Part shown: positions 36,220-46,243 of the stretch, piece by piece
Layout of the letters: each line of letters begins with the position of its first letter
Numbering within the stretch: the stretch's first letter is position 1
NCBI GenBank assembly: GCA_022482785.1
Contig: JAKVON010000005.1
Location: 62,001 to 126,000 of the forward strand
Direction of reading: 5' to 3'
Source of the DNA: Atopobiaceae bacterium
Lineage (GTDB): Bacteria > Actinomycetota > Coriobacteriia > Coriobacteriales > Atopobiaceae
DNA length: 64,000 nt
Translations under genes and position numbers: made by a program
Notes under the pieces: model-generated
Databases searched by the model: none
Told to the model about the DNA's origin: nothing
The model's input: the letters and a program-made list of their open reading frames with translations, nothing else

Positions 36220-37566
36220 CTAGTGGGGGATGACCAGCCACAGGACGAGCAGCACGATGAGGGCGACGGCGACGACGATGGCGATGAAGACGGCGCGCTC
36301 CTGCCTCGTGTGCTCGCGGAGCGTCTGCTCGTTCTGGGCGAGGAGGTCGACCTGGCGCTGCTGGACCTCGAGGGCGGCCTTCTCGTCGGAGACGCGCTCC
36401 GCGAGGTCCCGGGTGCTCTCGGGGGTCGAGTGGATGTCGTTGGCCTCGTCAAGGAGCGCCTGCGCGGTGTCGATGCGGTCCTGGGCGGCCTTGAGGTCCT
36501 TCGTGACCTCGCGGATGCGCATCTCCTTGGTGACGGCCTCGTTGTCGAGGGTGGCCTCCTCGGTCTCGGCGTCCTGGAGCAGCTTGTCGTACTCGGCCTT
36601 CCTCTGGTTGGCCTCCTGCCGGGCGGCGTCGGCGGCCTTCTGGGCCGACTCGAGCGACTGCTTCTGCGTCCAGAGGTGCGTCTGGGCGTTGTCGACCGTG
36701 CGCTGGGCCTCCGCCGTGATCGAGGTGACCTCGTCGCGTGCCGTCTTGAGGTGCGCCATCTCGGCGGCCACCGTCGAGTTGAGCTCGGACACGGGCTTGC
36801 TGGAGCTGGGGTCGCGCTTGAGAGCCGCGAGCTCGTCCTGCAGCTTCGCGAGGCGTACCTGGGCGTTGTCGACCGCCCGGGTGGCGGTCGCGACGCGCGC
36901 GTCGCGCCGGTTGGAGGCATCCTGCACCTGGGCCTCGGCGTTGCGCACGGCGCGCTTGGCGTCCGCCAGGGACTTGCTCGCGTCGTCGGCGCGGCTCCTC
37001 GTCGACTCGGCGAGGTTCTTGTAGGGGCGGAGCTCCTGCTCGTGGTCGGCCTTCAGCTGCTCGAGCTGCCTGGCGAGCTCCTCGTGCTTCGCGTCGAGCG
37101 CGTCTATCTCCGCCTGCGCGGCGTCGTGGTCCTTCGTGGCGTCGGCGAGCTCTGCCGACTGCTCCTGGACGATGGCGTCGAAATGGGCCTCGATGTCGTT
37201 CCTGTGGTCGAGCTCGGCCTGGTCGGCGGCAAGGTCCTGCTGGATGCTGGCCATGTGGTCGCGCGCCGTGCTGTGCTCCTTGCTCGCCGCGTGGACCTGC
37301 CTCATGGCGGCAAGCCCGCTCTTGAGGCGATCCTTCGCCGAGCCTGCGGCCTTGCTCGAGGCGTCGAGGAAGGCGGCGCCCGTGCCCTTGGGGTTCGCGT
37401 CGGCGGCGTCTGCGGCGGGCTCTGCGCCCTGCGCAGACGCCGCCGGGCCGGAGGCCGCGGAGGGAGTGGGGGAGGGCTCGTCGGCGATGCTGACCTTCGG
37501 CAGCTTCGAGCGAAGGCCGCTCCTCGCGCGGGTGTCGTTGTCGGGTGCTTGCGTGTCCTCGGCCAT
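36220..37566 (-). CDS. C-tail-anchored coiled-coil protein
   Basis: A 448-residue protein. Residues 1-80 are disordered and Ala/Pro rich; about 90-420 form an almost continuous coiled coil rich in Ala, Gln, Glu and Lys (for example QQDLAADQAELDHRNDIEAH); the C terminus is a single membrane helix (AIVVAVALIVLLVLWLVIPH). Topology would leave the coil in the cytoplasm. GGAGAAGGAG precedes the ATG. Similar architecture occurs in cell-shape or division scaffolds, but nothing specific is recognisable. The 290-bp region upstream, shared with a HAD gene, shows no clear signal. Confidence 0.75.
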   Translation of the reverse strand: MAEDTQAPDNDTRARSGLRSKLPKVSIADEPSPTPSAASGPAASAQGAEPAADAADANPKGTGAAFLDASSKAAGSAKDRLKSGLAAMRQVHAASKEHSTARDHMASIQQDLAADQAELDHRNDIEAHFDAIVQEQSAELADATKDHDAAQAEIDALDAKHEELARQLEQLKADHEQELRPYKNLAESTRSRADDASKSLADAKRAVRNAEAQVQDASNRRDARVATATRAVDNAQVRLAKLQDELAALKRDPSSSKPVSELNSTVAAEMAHLKTARDEVTSITAEAQRTVDNAQTHLWTQKQSLESAQKAADAARQEANQRKAEYDKLLQDAETEEATLDNEAVTKEMRIREVTKDLKAAQDRIDTAQALLDEANDIHSTPESTRDLAERVSDEKAALEVQQRQVDLLAQNEQTLREHTRQERAVFIAIVVAVALIVLLVLWLVIPH

Positions 37567-37857
37567 AGGGACGCTCTCCTTCTCCCTCGGAAACGTACGA
37601 GACGGCCAGTCGTGCAAAGACGACGGCCCTCCCTTGTGCCTATGCCCCATTTTCACCCATTGGGCGACGGAATGTGCGGGCGCGTCCGCCAAATTGGCGA
37701 GTTTGGCCGAATCGTCCAGGACGGCGTGGCGCGGGCGCGTGGCCGTGGGGCTTGCTATCTGTGTTAGGTTTCTGTCGAGCCGAGGCCAGCGCACCGACGG
37801 CGCGCCCTCTTGGGCCATGATGTCTAAACCGGCATCTCGAGGATGGGAACAGGCGGA

Positions 37858-38688
37858 ATGACGGGCATAGACCTCGTTGCGTTCGATCTCGATGGCACGA
37901 CCATCAACAACCATAGACCGATGACCAGGCGCGTCGCCGATGCCTTCGCCGCCGCGAAGGCATCTGGCGCGGCGACGTCGGTGGTGAGCGGGCGGCCTAC
38001 CGACATGCTCGGGTCGCTGCTCGGGGCGGAATGGCTCGACTGGAGGATCACGGTGAACGGCGCCTGCGTCACCGACGCGCGCACCGGCGAGGTGAGGAGC
38101 CGACGCCCCCTGGCCTACGACGACGCCCTCGAGGTACTCGCGACCGGTGCCCCCTTCGACGCCGCCTGGAACGTGTTCCTGCCGGACGGCTCCTATTTCG
38201 AGCGCAAGTGCTACTCGTACATGGTGAGCAGGGACAAGGGGAGCCGCCCGAGCCTGCATGGGCTCAGGAGGCTCGTCTCGGGGGTCAGGAGCGTGGGCTC
38301 TGCCGAGAAGGTCGTGCGGACCCATCGTTCCGACGTCGACAAGATCGGCGCGAGCTTCCCCTCGCCGGAGGCGTGCCAGGCGGCCGCGGCGGCCTTCGAG
38401 GACAGGGGAGGCCTCGAGGTCGTGCACATGGGCCCCGAGGAGCTCGAGCTCACGCGCGCGGGCGTCACGAAGGGCTCGGCCCTCGGCGAGCTCTGCCGCG
38501 CCTCGGGCATCGACGAGCGCAGGGCCGTCGTCTTCGGGGACTCGGGCAACGACGTTTCGCTCACGGGACGGCCCTGCACCTTCGTCGCGGTCGCGAACGC
38601 GACCCCCGAGATAGCCGCTGCCGCGGACGACCACTGCCCCTCCGTCGACGACGACGGCGTCGCGCAGTGGATCGAGGCACGCCTGTAG
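37858..38688 (+). CDS. Cof-type HAD-superfamily phosphatase
   Basis: A 276-residue HAD hydrolase with motif I LVAFDLDGTTINN, motif II TSVVSGRPTD, and motifs III/IV TKGSALGELCRASG and VVFGDSGNDVSL. The large cap between them identifies the Cof group acting on sugar or nucleotide phosphates. The ATG at 37858 follows AGGCGG; another in-frame ATG at 37843 lacks a ribosome site. It ends 21 bp before tgt and may be co-transcribed with it. Substrate unknown. Confidence 0.87.
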   Translation: MTGIDLVAFDLDGTTINNHRPMTRRVADAFAAAKASGAATSVVSGRPTDMLGSLLGAEWLDWRITVNGACVTDARTGEVRSRRPLAYDDALEVLATGAPFDAAWNVFLPDGSYFERKCYSYMVSRDKGSRPSLHGLRRLVSGVRSVGSAEKVVRTHRSDVDKIGASFPSPEACQAAAAAFEDRGGLEVVHMGPEELELTRAGVTKGSALGELCRASGIDERRAVVFGDSGNDVSLTGRPCTFVAVANATPEIAAAADDHCPSVDDDGVAQWIEARL

Positions 38689-39846
<1,158 letters not shown>

Positions 39847-39901
39847 GGGGCGGCCCTCTGCCGTCGCCGGGGCGACGCTGGACATCACGGCGTGAATGAC
39901 A

Positions 39902-39910
39902 TGCTAGACT
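39902..39910 (+). promoter_or_regulatory. Extended -10 promoter element before secD
   Basis: TGCTAGACT in the 144-bp gap between tgt and secD. A CGTCGC/GCGACG hairpin just after the tgt stop (about 39857-39872) may end the tgt transcript, so secD likely has its own promoter. Confidence 0.35.
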
Positions 39911-39990
39911 GTTGAGGTTACGAACGAGCGGCCTCCCGAGCCTCACCCCAGACTCCCGGGTGCGCCCTGACCATATCGAGGGGGAACCAC

Positions 39991-41556
39991 ATGCCAGACT
40001 CACATGACGACGGTCGCCAGACCGGCGTTGCCCGTTGGAACGAGGGGGCGAAGTCCTCGGGATCGTCCGACGCGGAGGGCAAGTCGTCGGCCTCAAAGGA
40101 ACGCGGCCGGGAGAAGGCCAGGCAGAAGGCGAAGGAGAAGACGAAGTCGGCTCCTCGCGCGCACCGTCCCGCCTCGAAGGCGACGCGGGAGCCCAAGCGC
40201 TGGGCGACCACCCTCGTCGTCCTCGCCGCCGTCTGCGTCGCCTGCGCGATCATGTTCACGCCGCTCTCCGAGAAGATCACGAAGGGCCTCGACATCCAGG
40301 GCGGCGTCTCCGTCATCATGACCGCGAGCACCACCGACGGCTCCGCGGTGACCTCGGACGACATGGCGACGGCCACGAGCATCATCCAGAACCGCGTGAA
40401 CTCGCTCGGCGCCTCGGAGGCCACGGTCCAGCGCCAGGGCACCAACTCCATCCTCGTGCAGATCCCCGGCGCCACCGATTCCGAGCAGGCCGTCAACACC
40501 ATCGGTCAGACGGGCAAGCTCGAGTTCGTGAAGCTCCAGGACGTCGGCGACGCCGACGCCCTCGCCGAGATCGCCGCCGGGCAGGAGAACGTCCAGCTCA
40601 AGGAGGGCACCTACACGGCGTTCATGACGGGCGACAACATCCAGTCCACCTCCGTCGGCCAGTCCACCGGCACCTCCGGCTACGTGGTCGACATTACCCT
40701 CGACTCCGAGGGCACCCAGAAGTTCGCGGAGGTCACCAAGGAGCTCGTGGCGACGCACGGCCAGATCGCCATCGTGCTCGACGGCGTGGTCAACTCCGCC
40801 CCGGCCGTGCAGAGCGAGATCACGGGCGGACAGGTCCAGATCAGCGGCAACTACACCGTCACCCAGGCCAAGGCCCTGAAGACGGTCCTCGACTCCGGCT
40901 CCCTCCCCGTGAAGCTCACCTACTCCGAGAGCCGCGTGGTCGGGCCTACGCTCGGCCAGGACTCGCTGCACCAGGGCCTCATCGCCATCGGCGTGGGCAT
41001 GGCCATCGTCATCATCTACCTCTTCATCTTCTACCAGGGGCTGGGGCTTCTCACCTTCGGCTCGCTCGGCGTGTTCGCGGTTATCTACCTCGGGCTCCTG
41101 GCCGTCCTCTCCCATTACGGCGCCTTCGCCCTCTCGCTCGCCGGGCTGGCCGGCATCGTCCTCACGATCGGCATGGCCGCGGACTCCTCGATCCTCGTGC
41201 TCGAGCGGTTCCGCGAGGAGATACGCATGGGCAGGACCGTGCGGAACGCCTCCATCACGGGCGTGAAGCACGGCATCGGCACCTCGGTCGACGCCGACGT
41301 CGTGACGCTCGTCTCGGCGCTGGCCCTCTTCTTCATCGCCGTCGGGCCCGTCAAGGGCTTCGGGCTCACCCTCTCGCTCGGCATCGCCTGCGACATCATC
41401 ACGATGTACTGCTTCAAGGCGCCCGCGCTCAGGCTGCTCGCCCGTGGCACCATCCAGAAGAACCCCTCGTTCTGGGGCATCCAGAGCGACCTCGACGAGG
41501 CTGGCCGCACCGAGGGCGATGCGGAGTCCGGGAAGGGGGGTGTCGCCAATGCGTAG
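39991..41556 (+). CDS. secD: SecD, protein-export membrane protein
   Basis: A 521-residue RND-type translocase accessory. A charged Lys/Arg-rich N-terminal tail of about 65 residues precedes helix 1; GLDIQGGVSVIMTA is the SecD signature, followed by the P1 periplasmic-type domain (GYVVDITLDSEGTQKFAEVT; GQIAIVLDGVVNSAPAVQSE) and five membrane helices including GIVLTIGMAADSSILVLERF. It uses the proton motive force to assist late steps of Sec export. The 3' end overlaps secF by 8 bases. Confidence 0.95.
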   Translation: MPDSHDDGRQTGVARWNEGAKSSGSSDAEGKSSASKERGREKARQKAKEKTKSAPRAHRPASKATREPKRWATTLVVLAAVCVACAIMFTPLSEKITKGLDIQGGVSVIMTASTTDGSAVTSDDMATATSIIQNRVNSLGASEATVQRQGTNSILVQIPGATDSEQAVNTIGQTGKLEFVKLQDVGDADALAEIAAGQENVQLKEGTYTAFMTGDNIQSTSVGQSTGTSGYVVDITLDSEGTQKFAEVTKELVATHGQIAIVLDGVVNSAPAVQSEITGGQVQISGNYTVTQAKALKTVLDSGSLPVKLTYSESRVVGPTLGQDSLHQGLIAIGVGMAIVIIYLFIFYQGLGLLTFGSLGVFAVIYLGLLAVLSHYGAFALSLAGLAGIVLTIGMAADSSILVLERFREEIRMGRTVRNASITGVKHGIGTSVDADVVTLVSALALFFIAVGPVKGFGLTLSLGIACDIITMYCFKAPALRLLARGTIQKNPSFWGIQSDLDEAGRTEGDAESGKGGVANA

Positions 41557-42529
41557 CCACTTCAAGCGCGAGATCCCCTTCATCGGCGCCCGTCGCGTCT
41601 TCCTCACCATCTCCGCCTGCCTCGTGGTCCTGGCCATCCTCGGCATCGCCGTGCGCGGCCTCGTGTTCGGCATCGAGTTCTCCGGCGGCACCGAGATAGA
41701 CTTCCGCTCCACCGGCGACATCACCATCGAGCAGATGAGGGATGCCCTGGCCTCGAACGACGAGGGCACCGCCACCGTCCAGACCACGGTCACCGACGGC
41801 GCCGAGGGCTTCCTCGTGCGCAGCGAGACCACCGACCCCACCGTCGCGACCGCCCACGCGGACGCGGTCGCCTCCGGCCTCTCCCTGGCCGCCGACTCCT
41901 ACCAGGTCACCACGATCGGGCCCGACTGGGGCGCCAACGTCACCCAGTCGTCGGCCACGGCCTTCCTCGTGGCCATCGCCCTGATCATCGCCTACGCCTC
42001 CTGGCGCTACGAGTTCAAGATGTCGCTCGCCGCGGTCATCGCCCTCCTGCACGACCTCGTGATCACCGTCGGGATCTACGCCTGGACCCAGACGGCCATC
42101 ACCCCGAACGTCGTGGCCGCCCTGCTCACCATCATGGGCTACTCGCTCTACGACACGGTCGTCGTGTTCCACCGCACGAAGGAGAACTCGCTGCAGCTCC
42201 ACGACGGAGTCCACCGCACCTACTTCCAGATCGCCAACTTCTCGATCAACGAGGTCTTCGTGCGCACGATCAACACCTCCATCACGAGCCTCGTGCCCGT
42301 CTTCGCCATGCTGTTCTTCGGCGGCTCGACGCTCAAGGACTTCGCCTTCGCCATGTCCATCGGCCTGGTCCTGGGAAGCTATTCCTCGATCGCCGTCGCG
42401 AGCCCCATCCTGGCCATCTGGAAGACGAGCGAGAGCAAGTGGTCCAAGCTCGAGGCCAAGTACGGCGAGCGCGCGCTCGCCCCTGAGAGCGCCAAGGACG
42501 TCGACGCGGCTGCCGGGACGGGCGAATAG
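41549..42529 (+). CDS. secF: SecF, protein-export membrane protein
   Basis: A 326-residue partner of SecD. Helix 1 is followed by FGIEFSGGTEIDFRSTGDIT (SecF signature), a short external domain, and helices with YEFKMSLAAVIALLHDLVIT, LLTIMGYSLYDTVVVFHRTK and NTSITSLVPVFAMLFFGGST. AGGGGGGTGTCGCCA supports the ATG at 41549. Its stop lies 5 bases before the recJ fusion gene, implying one transcript. Confidence 0.95.
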   Translation: MRSHFKREIPFIGARRVFLTISACLVVLAILGIAVRGLVFGIEFSGGTEIDFRSTGDITIEQMRDALASNDEGTATVQTTVTDGAEGFLVRSETTDPTVATAHADAVASGLSLAADSYQVTTIGPDWGANVTQSSATAFLVAIALIIAYASWRYEFKMSLAAVIALLHDLVITVGIYAWTQTAITPNVVAALLTIMGYSLYDTVVVFHRTKENSLQLHDGVHRTYFQIANFSINEVFVRTINTSITSLVPVFAMLFFGGSTLKDFAFAMSIGLVLGSYSSIAVASPILAIWKTSESKWSKLEAKYGERALAPESAKDVDAAAGTGE

Positions 42530-42534
42530 CCTCG

Positions 42535-45500
42535 ATGTCGGGGCTTGCCGACAGTCCCCGGTGGGAGGTCCTGCGCTCCGACCCCACGGCAGAGCGGGGC
42601 CTCTCCTCGGCATTGGGCATCCCGCGCCTCGTGGCGCGCGTCCTGGTGTCGCGGGGAATCGCGGACGAGGCCCGTGCGCGCGAGTTCCTCAGTCCCTCCC
42701 TGGCGAGGGACTGGGCCGACCCTGCCGTGATCCCCGGGCTGCTCGACGCGGCCGGGAGGGTCGAGCGTGCGATCGACTCCCACGAGCGCATCGCCGTCTT
42801 CGGCGACTTCGACGTCGACGGCATGAGCTCGACCTGCCTGCTCACGCTCGGCCTGCAGGAGCTCGGCGCCGACGTCCATCCCTTCATCCCCCATCGCTTC
42901 GACGAGGGCTACGGCCTCTCGCGCGAGGCGCTCAACCGCGTCATCGAGTGCTGCCACCCCGACCTCATCGTGACGGTCGACAACGGCATCGCCTCGGCGA
43001 GCGAGGCGGAGTGGCTGCTCTCCCAGGGCATTGACGTCGTCGTGACCGACCACCACGAGCCTGCCGACCTCGTTCCGACGGGCATTCCCGTGGCCGACCC
43101 CAAGCTCCTCCCCGCCTGTCCCTCGCGCGAGCTCGCGGGGGCGGGCGTCGCCCTCAAGCTCGTGCAGGAGCTGGGGACCCACTTCGGCAGGCCCGAGCTC
43201 TGGCGCCGCTTCACGGACGTGGCGACCCTCGGGACCATCTCCGACATGATGCAGCTCTCCCAGGAGAACCGGGCCCTCGTCGCGGACGGCATCGCGCGGA
43301 TGCGCGAGACCACCCGCCCCGGCCTGGTCGCCCTCGCGGCGGTCTCCGGCGTGGAGCTGGCCACCATCAGCTCCTCCGCGCTGCCCTTCTCCCTCATCCC
43401 GCGCCTCAACGCCGCGGGGCGCATGGGCGAGACGAACGTCGCCTTCGAGCTCCTCCTCACCGACGACGTCGCCCGCGCCGCCAAGCTCGCGGGCCGCCTC
43501 GAGTCCATCAACCAGGAGCGCCGCGAGATCGAGGGGGAGCTCGCGTCGGAGGCCATGGCCATGGCCGAGGCCACCTACGACGGCGGCCGCTCCATCGTGG
43601 TGGGAGGGGAGGGCTGGCACGAGGGGGTCAAGGGCATCGTGGCCAGCCGTCTCGTGAACCGCTTCCACGTCCCCTCGCTGCTGTTCACCATCTCCGACGG
43701 CGTCGCGCACGGCTCGGGCCGCTCGGTAGGCTCGGTCGACCTCTTCCATGCGGTCGAGCAATGCTCCGACCTGCTCATCCGCTTCGGCGGGCATGCGGGT
43801 GCCGTCGGGGTCACGGTCGACGCCGCCAACCTCGATGCCTTCCGGGACCGCCTCGAGGAGGTGCTCCAGACGCTTCCCGCCGCGGAGTTCCTCGACCGCG
43901 GGCAGATCGCCGCGGAGGTGGGCCTGGGCGAGCTCGACATCTCGTCGATCGAGTCTCTCGAGATGCTCCAGCCGTACGGCCAGGGCAACAAGGTCCCGCT
44001 GCTCGCCGCGACCGGCGTCACGATGAAGGCGCGCGCCCGTGTGGGCGGCAGTGGCGACCACCTGCGATTCGTTGCCACGGACGGCATCCACTCGGTGCCT
44101 GCCATCATGTTCCGGGCACCCGACATCGAGCGCGCGAGCGACTACGACGGCGCGGTCGACCTCGTATTCGAGGCCGTTGCCGAGACCTGGCAGGGCCGCA
44201 CGAAGCCGAAGCTCATGGTCAAGGACATCATCTACCGCACGGCGGACGCCTCGGCTCCCGCGGCCGGCGAGGCCGAGCCGGACCTGGTCGAGGATCTCTT
44301 CGCCCGTGCCCCCGAGATACTCTCGCGCGACGAGTATGCCGGCATCGCCGAGGCCACGAGCTTCTTCACCAAGGTCGTCGGCATCAGCTTCGACGGGCGC
44401 CAGGCCGTCGCCGGCAAGCTCGTGGTGGGCGAGGCCCTGCTGGTCGAGCACCAGAAGGACAACCCGGCGGACGAGAACGCCATCGCCCTCGTGAGGGGCA
44501 CCGGCGAGCAGGTCGGGTTTCTCCGCAGGCAGATAGCGGCCGCCCTCGCGCCCCTGGTCGACGGCGGCGCGGCCTACGTCTGCCACGTGCGCGGCATCAC
44601 GGGCGGCCAGGATCGCTCCATAGGGGTGAACGTCCAGGTGGAGAGGCTCGACGTGAACGGGGTCGCGCCTGACGAGGCGGCCGAGCGCGGCCGTGCCGAG
44701 CGCGTGCGCCTCTCGCGCCTCTCCCGGCCAGAGCTCACCTCCGAGCTCCGCCGCGCGCTGATCGGCGGGCATGACCTCCTGCCCGCCCAGGCCGCCGCCC
44801 TGGACAAGCTCGACTCGGGCGTCTCGACGCTCGTCGTCATGGCCACGGGGCGCGGCAAGTCGCTCGTCTTCCACGTCCATGCGGCACGGGAGGCCATCGC
44901 CGGGGGAAGGGCGAGCGTCTTCGTCTATCCCCTCCGCGCGCTCGTCGCCGACCAGGACTTCCATCTCACCGAGACCTTCAGCAAGCTGGGGATGCAGGTG
45001 CGCGTCCTCACCGGCGAGACCCCCCTCGACGAGCGCGACGAGGTCTTCTCGGCGCTCGCCTCGGGCGGCGTCGACGTGGTCCTCACCACCCCCGAGTTCC
45101 TCGCGATCCACGTGCGTCGCTTCTCGGAGGGCGGTCGCGTCGGCTTCGTGGTGGTCGACGAGGCCCATCACGTCGCGGGCGCCAAGGGCGGGAACCGCGC
45201 CGCGTACGGCAGCATGCCCGAGGTCCTCGCCGAGCTCGGGCACCCGCGCGTGCTGGCGGCGACGGCGACCGCCTCAGACGAGGTCGCCGCCGAGATATGC
45301 CGCCTTCTCGGCATAGAGCGCGGGGAGGTCGTGGTCGACGAGACGGTTCGCTCGAACCTCGCGCTGGTCGACGCCCGCGAGGTCAAGGACCGCGAGGCCG
45401 CCCTGGTGAGCTGCGTCTCCTCCGGGGAGAAGACCGTCGTCTACGTCAACTCCCGGGAGCAGTCCATCGTGCTCGCGCGCACGCTGCGCCGTCGCATCCC

Positions 45501-46209
45501 CGAGCTGGGCTCCAGGATCGCGTTCTACAACGCGGGGCTCACCCGCGTCGACCGCGACCGCGTGGAGGAGGCCTTCCGCTCGGGCCAGCTGAGCTGCATC
45601 GTCTCGACCAGCGCCTTCGGCGAGGGCGTCAACCTGCCCGACATCCGCAACGTGATGCTCTACCACATGCCCTTCGGCTCTGTCGAGTACAACCAGATGA
45701 GCGGCCGCGCGGGCAGGGACGGCGCACCGGCACGGGTCCACCTGCTCTTCGGCTCGCGCGACTCCCGCATCAACGAGCGCATCCTCGAGTCGTCCGCCCC
45801 CGGGAGGGCCGACCTGGTGACGCTGTACCGCGCCCTCAGGACCATCTCCTCCCGGACGCGCGCCCAGGAGGGCTCCGACTCCTTCTCGCTCTCGAACTCG
45901 GACATCGCCTCGGTGTGCCTGGACATCGACTCCCGTGCGACGCTCGACGAGAGGGCCGTCTCGTGCGGCATCTCGACCTTCCGGGAGCTCGGTTTTCTCA
46001 CCACGAGCGGCTACGGGTCGGCCCGTCGGATTACCATGATCGAGAGCCCCGAGAAGATGGAGCTCAACCGCTCCATCCGCTACCTCGAGGGGGTGCGCTC
46101 CCGAGGCGACTTCGAGAGGTTCCGCGACTGGGTCCTCTCGTCGACGGCGGACGACCTGCTCGCACGCATCAACCGGCCCATCGTGCCGGGGTTCGGGCAG
46201 AGGGTGTAG
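42535..46209 (+). CDS. recJ: RecJ exonuclease - HIRAN - RecQ-like helicase fusion
   Basis: A 1224-residue three-part protein. Residues about 20-560 are RecJ: AVFGDFDVDGMSSTCLL, IVTVDNGIAS, DVVVTDHHEP (the DHH motif), and the DHHA1 region SVDLFHAVEQCSDLLIRFGG. About 600-700 fit a HIRAN domain (FTKVVGISFDGRQAVAGKLV; NPADENAIALVRGTGEQVGF), known for DNA-end recognition. About 745-1100 form an SF2 helicase: ATGRGKSLVFH, VVVDEAHHVAG, ATATA, and motif VI QMSGRAGRDGAPARV, RecQ-like. RecJ normally works with RecQ as separate proteins, so nuclease and unwinding are joined here. No frame break was seen. Confidence 0.88.
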   Translation: MSGLADSPRWEVLRSDPTAERGLSSALGIPRLVARVLVSRGIADEARAREFLSPSLARDWADPAVIPGLLDAAGRVERAIDSHERIAVFGDFDVDGMSSTCLLTLGLQELGADVHPFIPHRFDEGYGLSREALNRVIECCHPDLIVTVDNGIASASEAEWLLSQGIDVVVTDHHEPADLVPTGIPVADPKLLPACPSRELAGAGVALKLVQELGTHFGRPELWRRFTDVATLGTISDMMQLSQENRALVADGIARMRETTRPGLVALAAVSGVELATISSSALPFSLIPRLNAAGRMGETNVAFELLLTDDVARAAKLAGRLESINQERREIEGELASEAMAMAEATYDGGRSIVVGGEGWHEGVKGIVASRLVNRFHVPSLLFTISDGVAHGSGRSVGSVDLFHAVEQCSDLLIRFGGHAGAVGVTVDAANLDAFRDRLEEVLQTLPAAEFLDRGQIAAEVGLGELDISSIESLEMLQPYGQGNKVPLLAATGVTMKARARVGGSGDHLRFVATDGIHSVPAIMFRAPDIERASDYDGAVDLVFEAVAETWQGRTKPKLMVKDIIYRTADASAPAAGEAEPDLVEDLFARAPEILSRDEYAGIAEATSFFTKVVGISFDGRQAVAGKLVVGEALLVEHQKDNPADENAIALVRGTGEQVGFLRRQIAAALAPLVDGGAAYVCHVRGITGGQDRSIGVNVQVERLDVNGVAPDEAAERGRAERVRLSRLSRPELTSELRRALIGGHDLLPAQAAALDKLDSGVSTLVVMATGRGKSLVFHVHAAREAIAGGRASVFVYPLRALVADQDFHLTETFSKLGMQVRVLTGETPLDERDEVFSALASGGVDVVLTTPEFLAIHVRRFSEGGRVGFVVVDEAHHVAGAKGGNRAAYGSMPEVLAELGHPRVLAATATASDEVAAEICRLLGIERGEVVVDETVRSNLALVDAREVKDREAALVSCVSSGEKTVVYVNSREQSIVLARTLRRRIPELGSRIAFYNAGLTRVDRDRVEEAFRSGQLSCIVSTSAFGEGVNLPDIRNVMLYHMPFGSVEYNQMSGRAGRDGAPARVHLLFGSRDSRINERILESSAPGRADLVTLYRALRTISSRTRAQEGSDSFSLSNSDIASVCLDIDSRATLDERAVSCGISTFRELGFLTTSGYGSARRITMIESPEKMELNRSIRYLEGVRSRGDFERFRDWVLSSTADDLLARINRPIVPGFGQRV

Positions 46210-46243
46210 CAGGCGCCATGACGGGAGAGGGGAGCGATGTGCC

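Noticed and set aside
37567-37857. Regulatory signals in the divergent gap between the coiled-coil and HAD genes
   Set aside because: Only short, non-convincing -10-like words; nothing strong enough to list.
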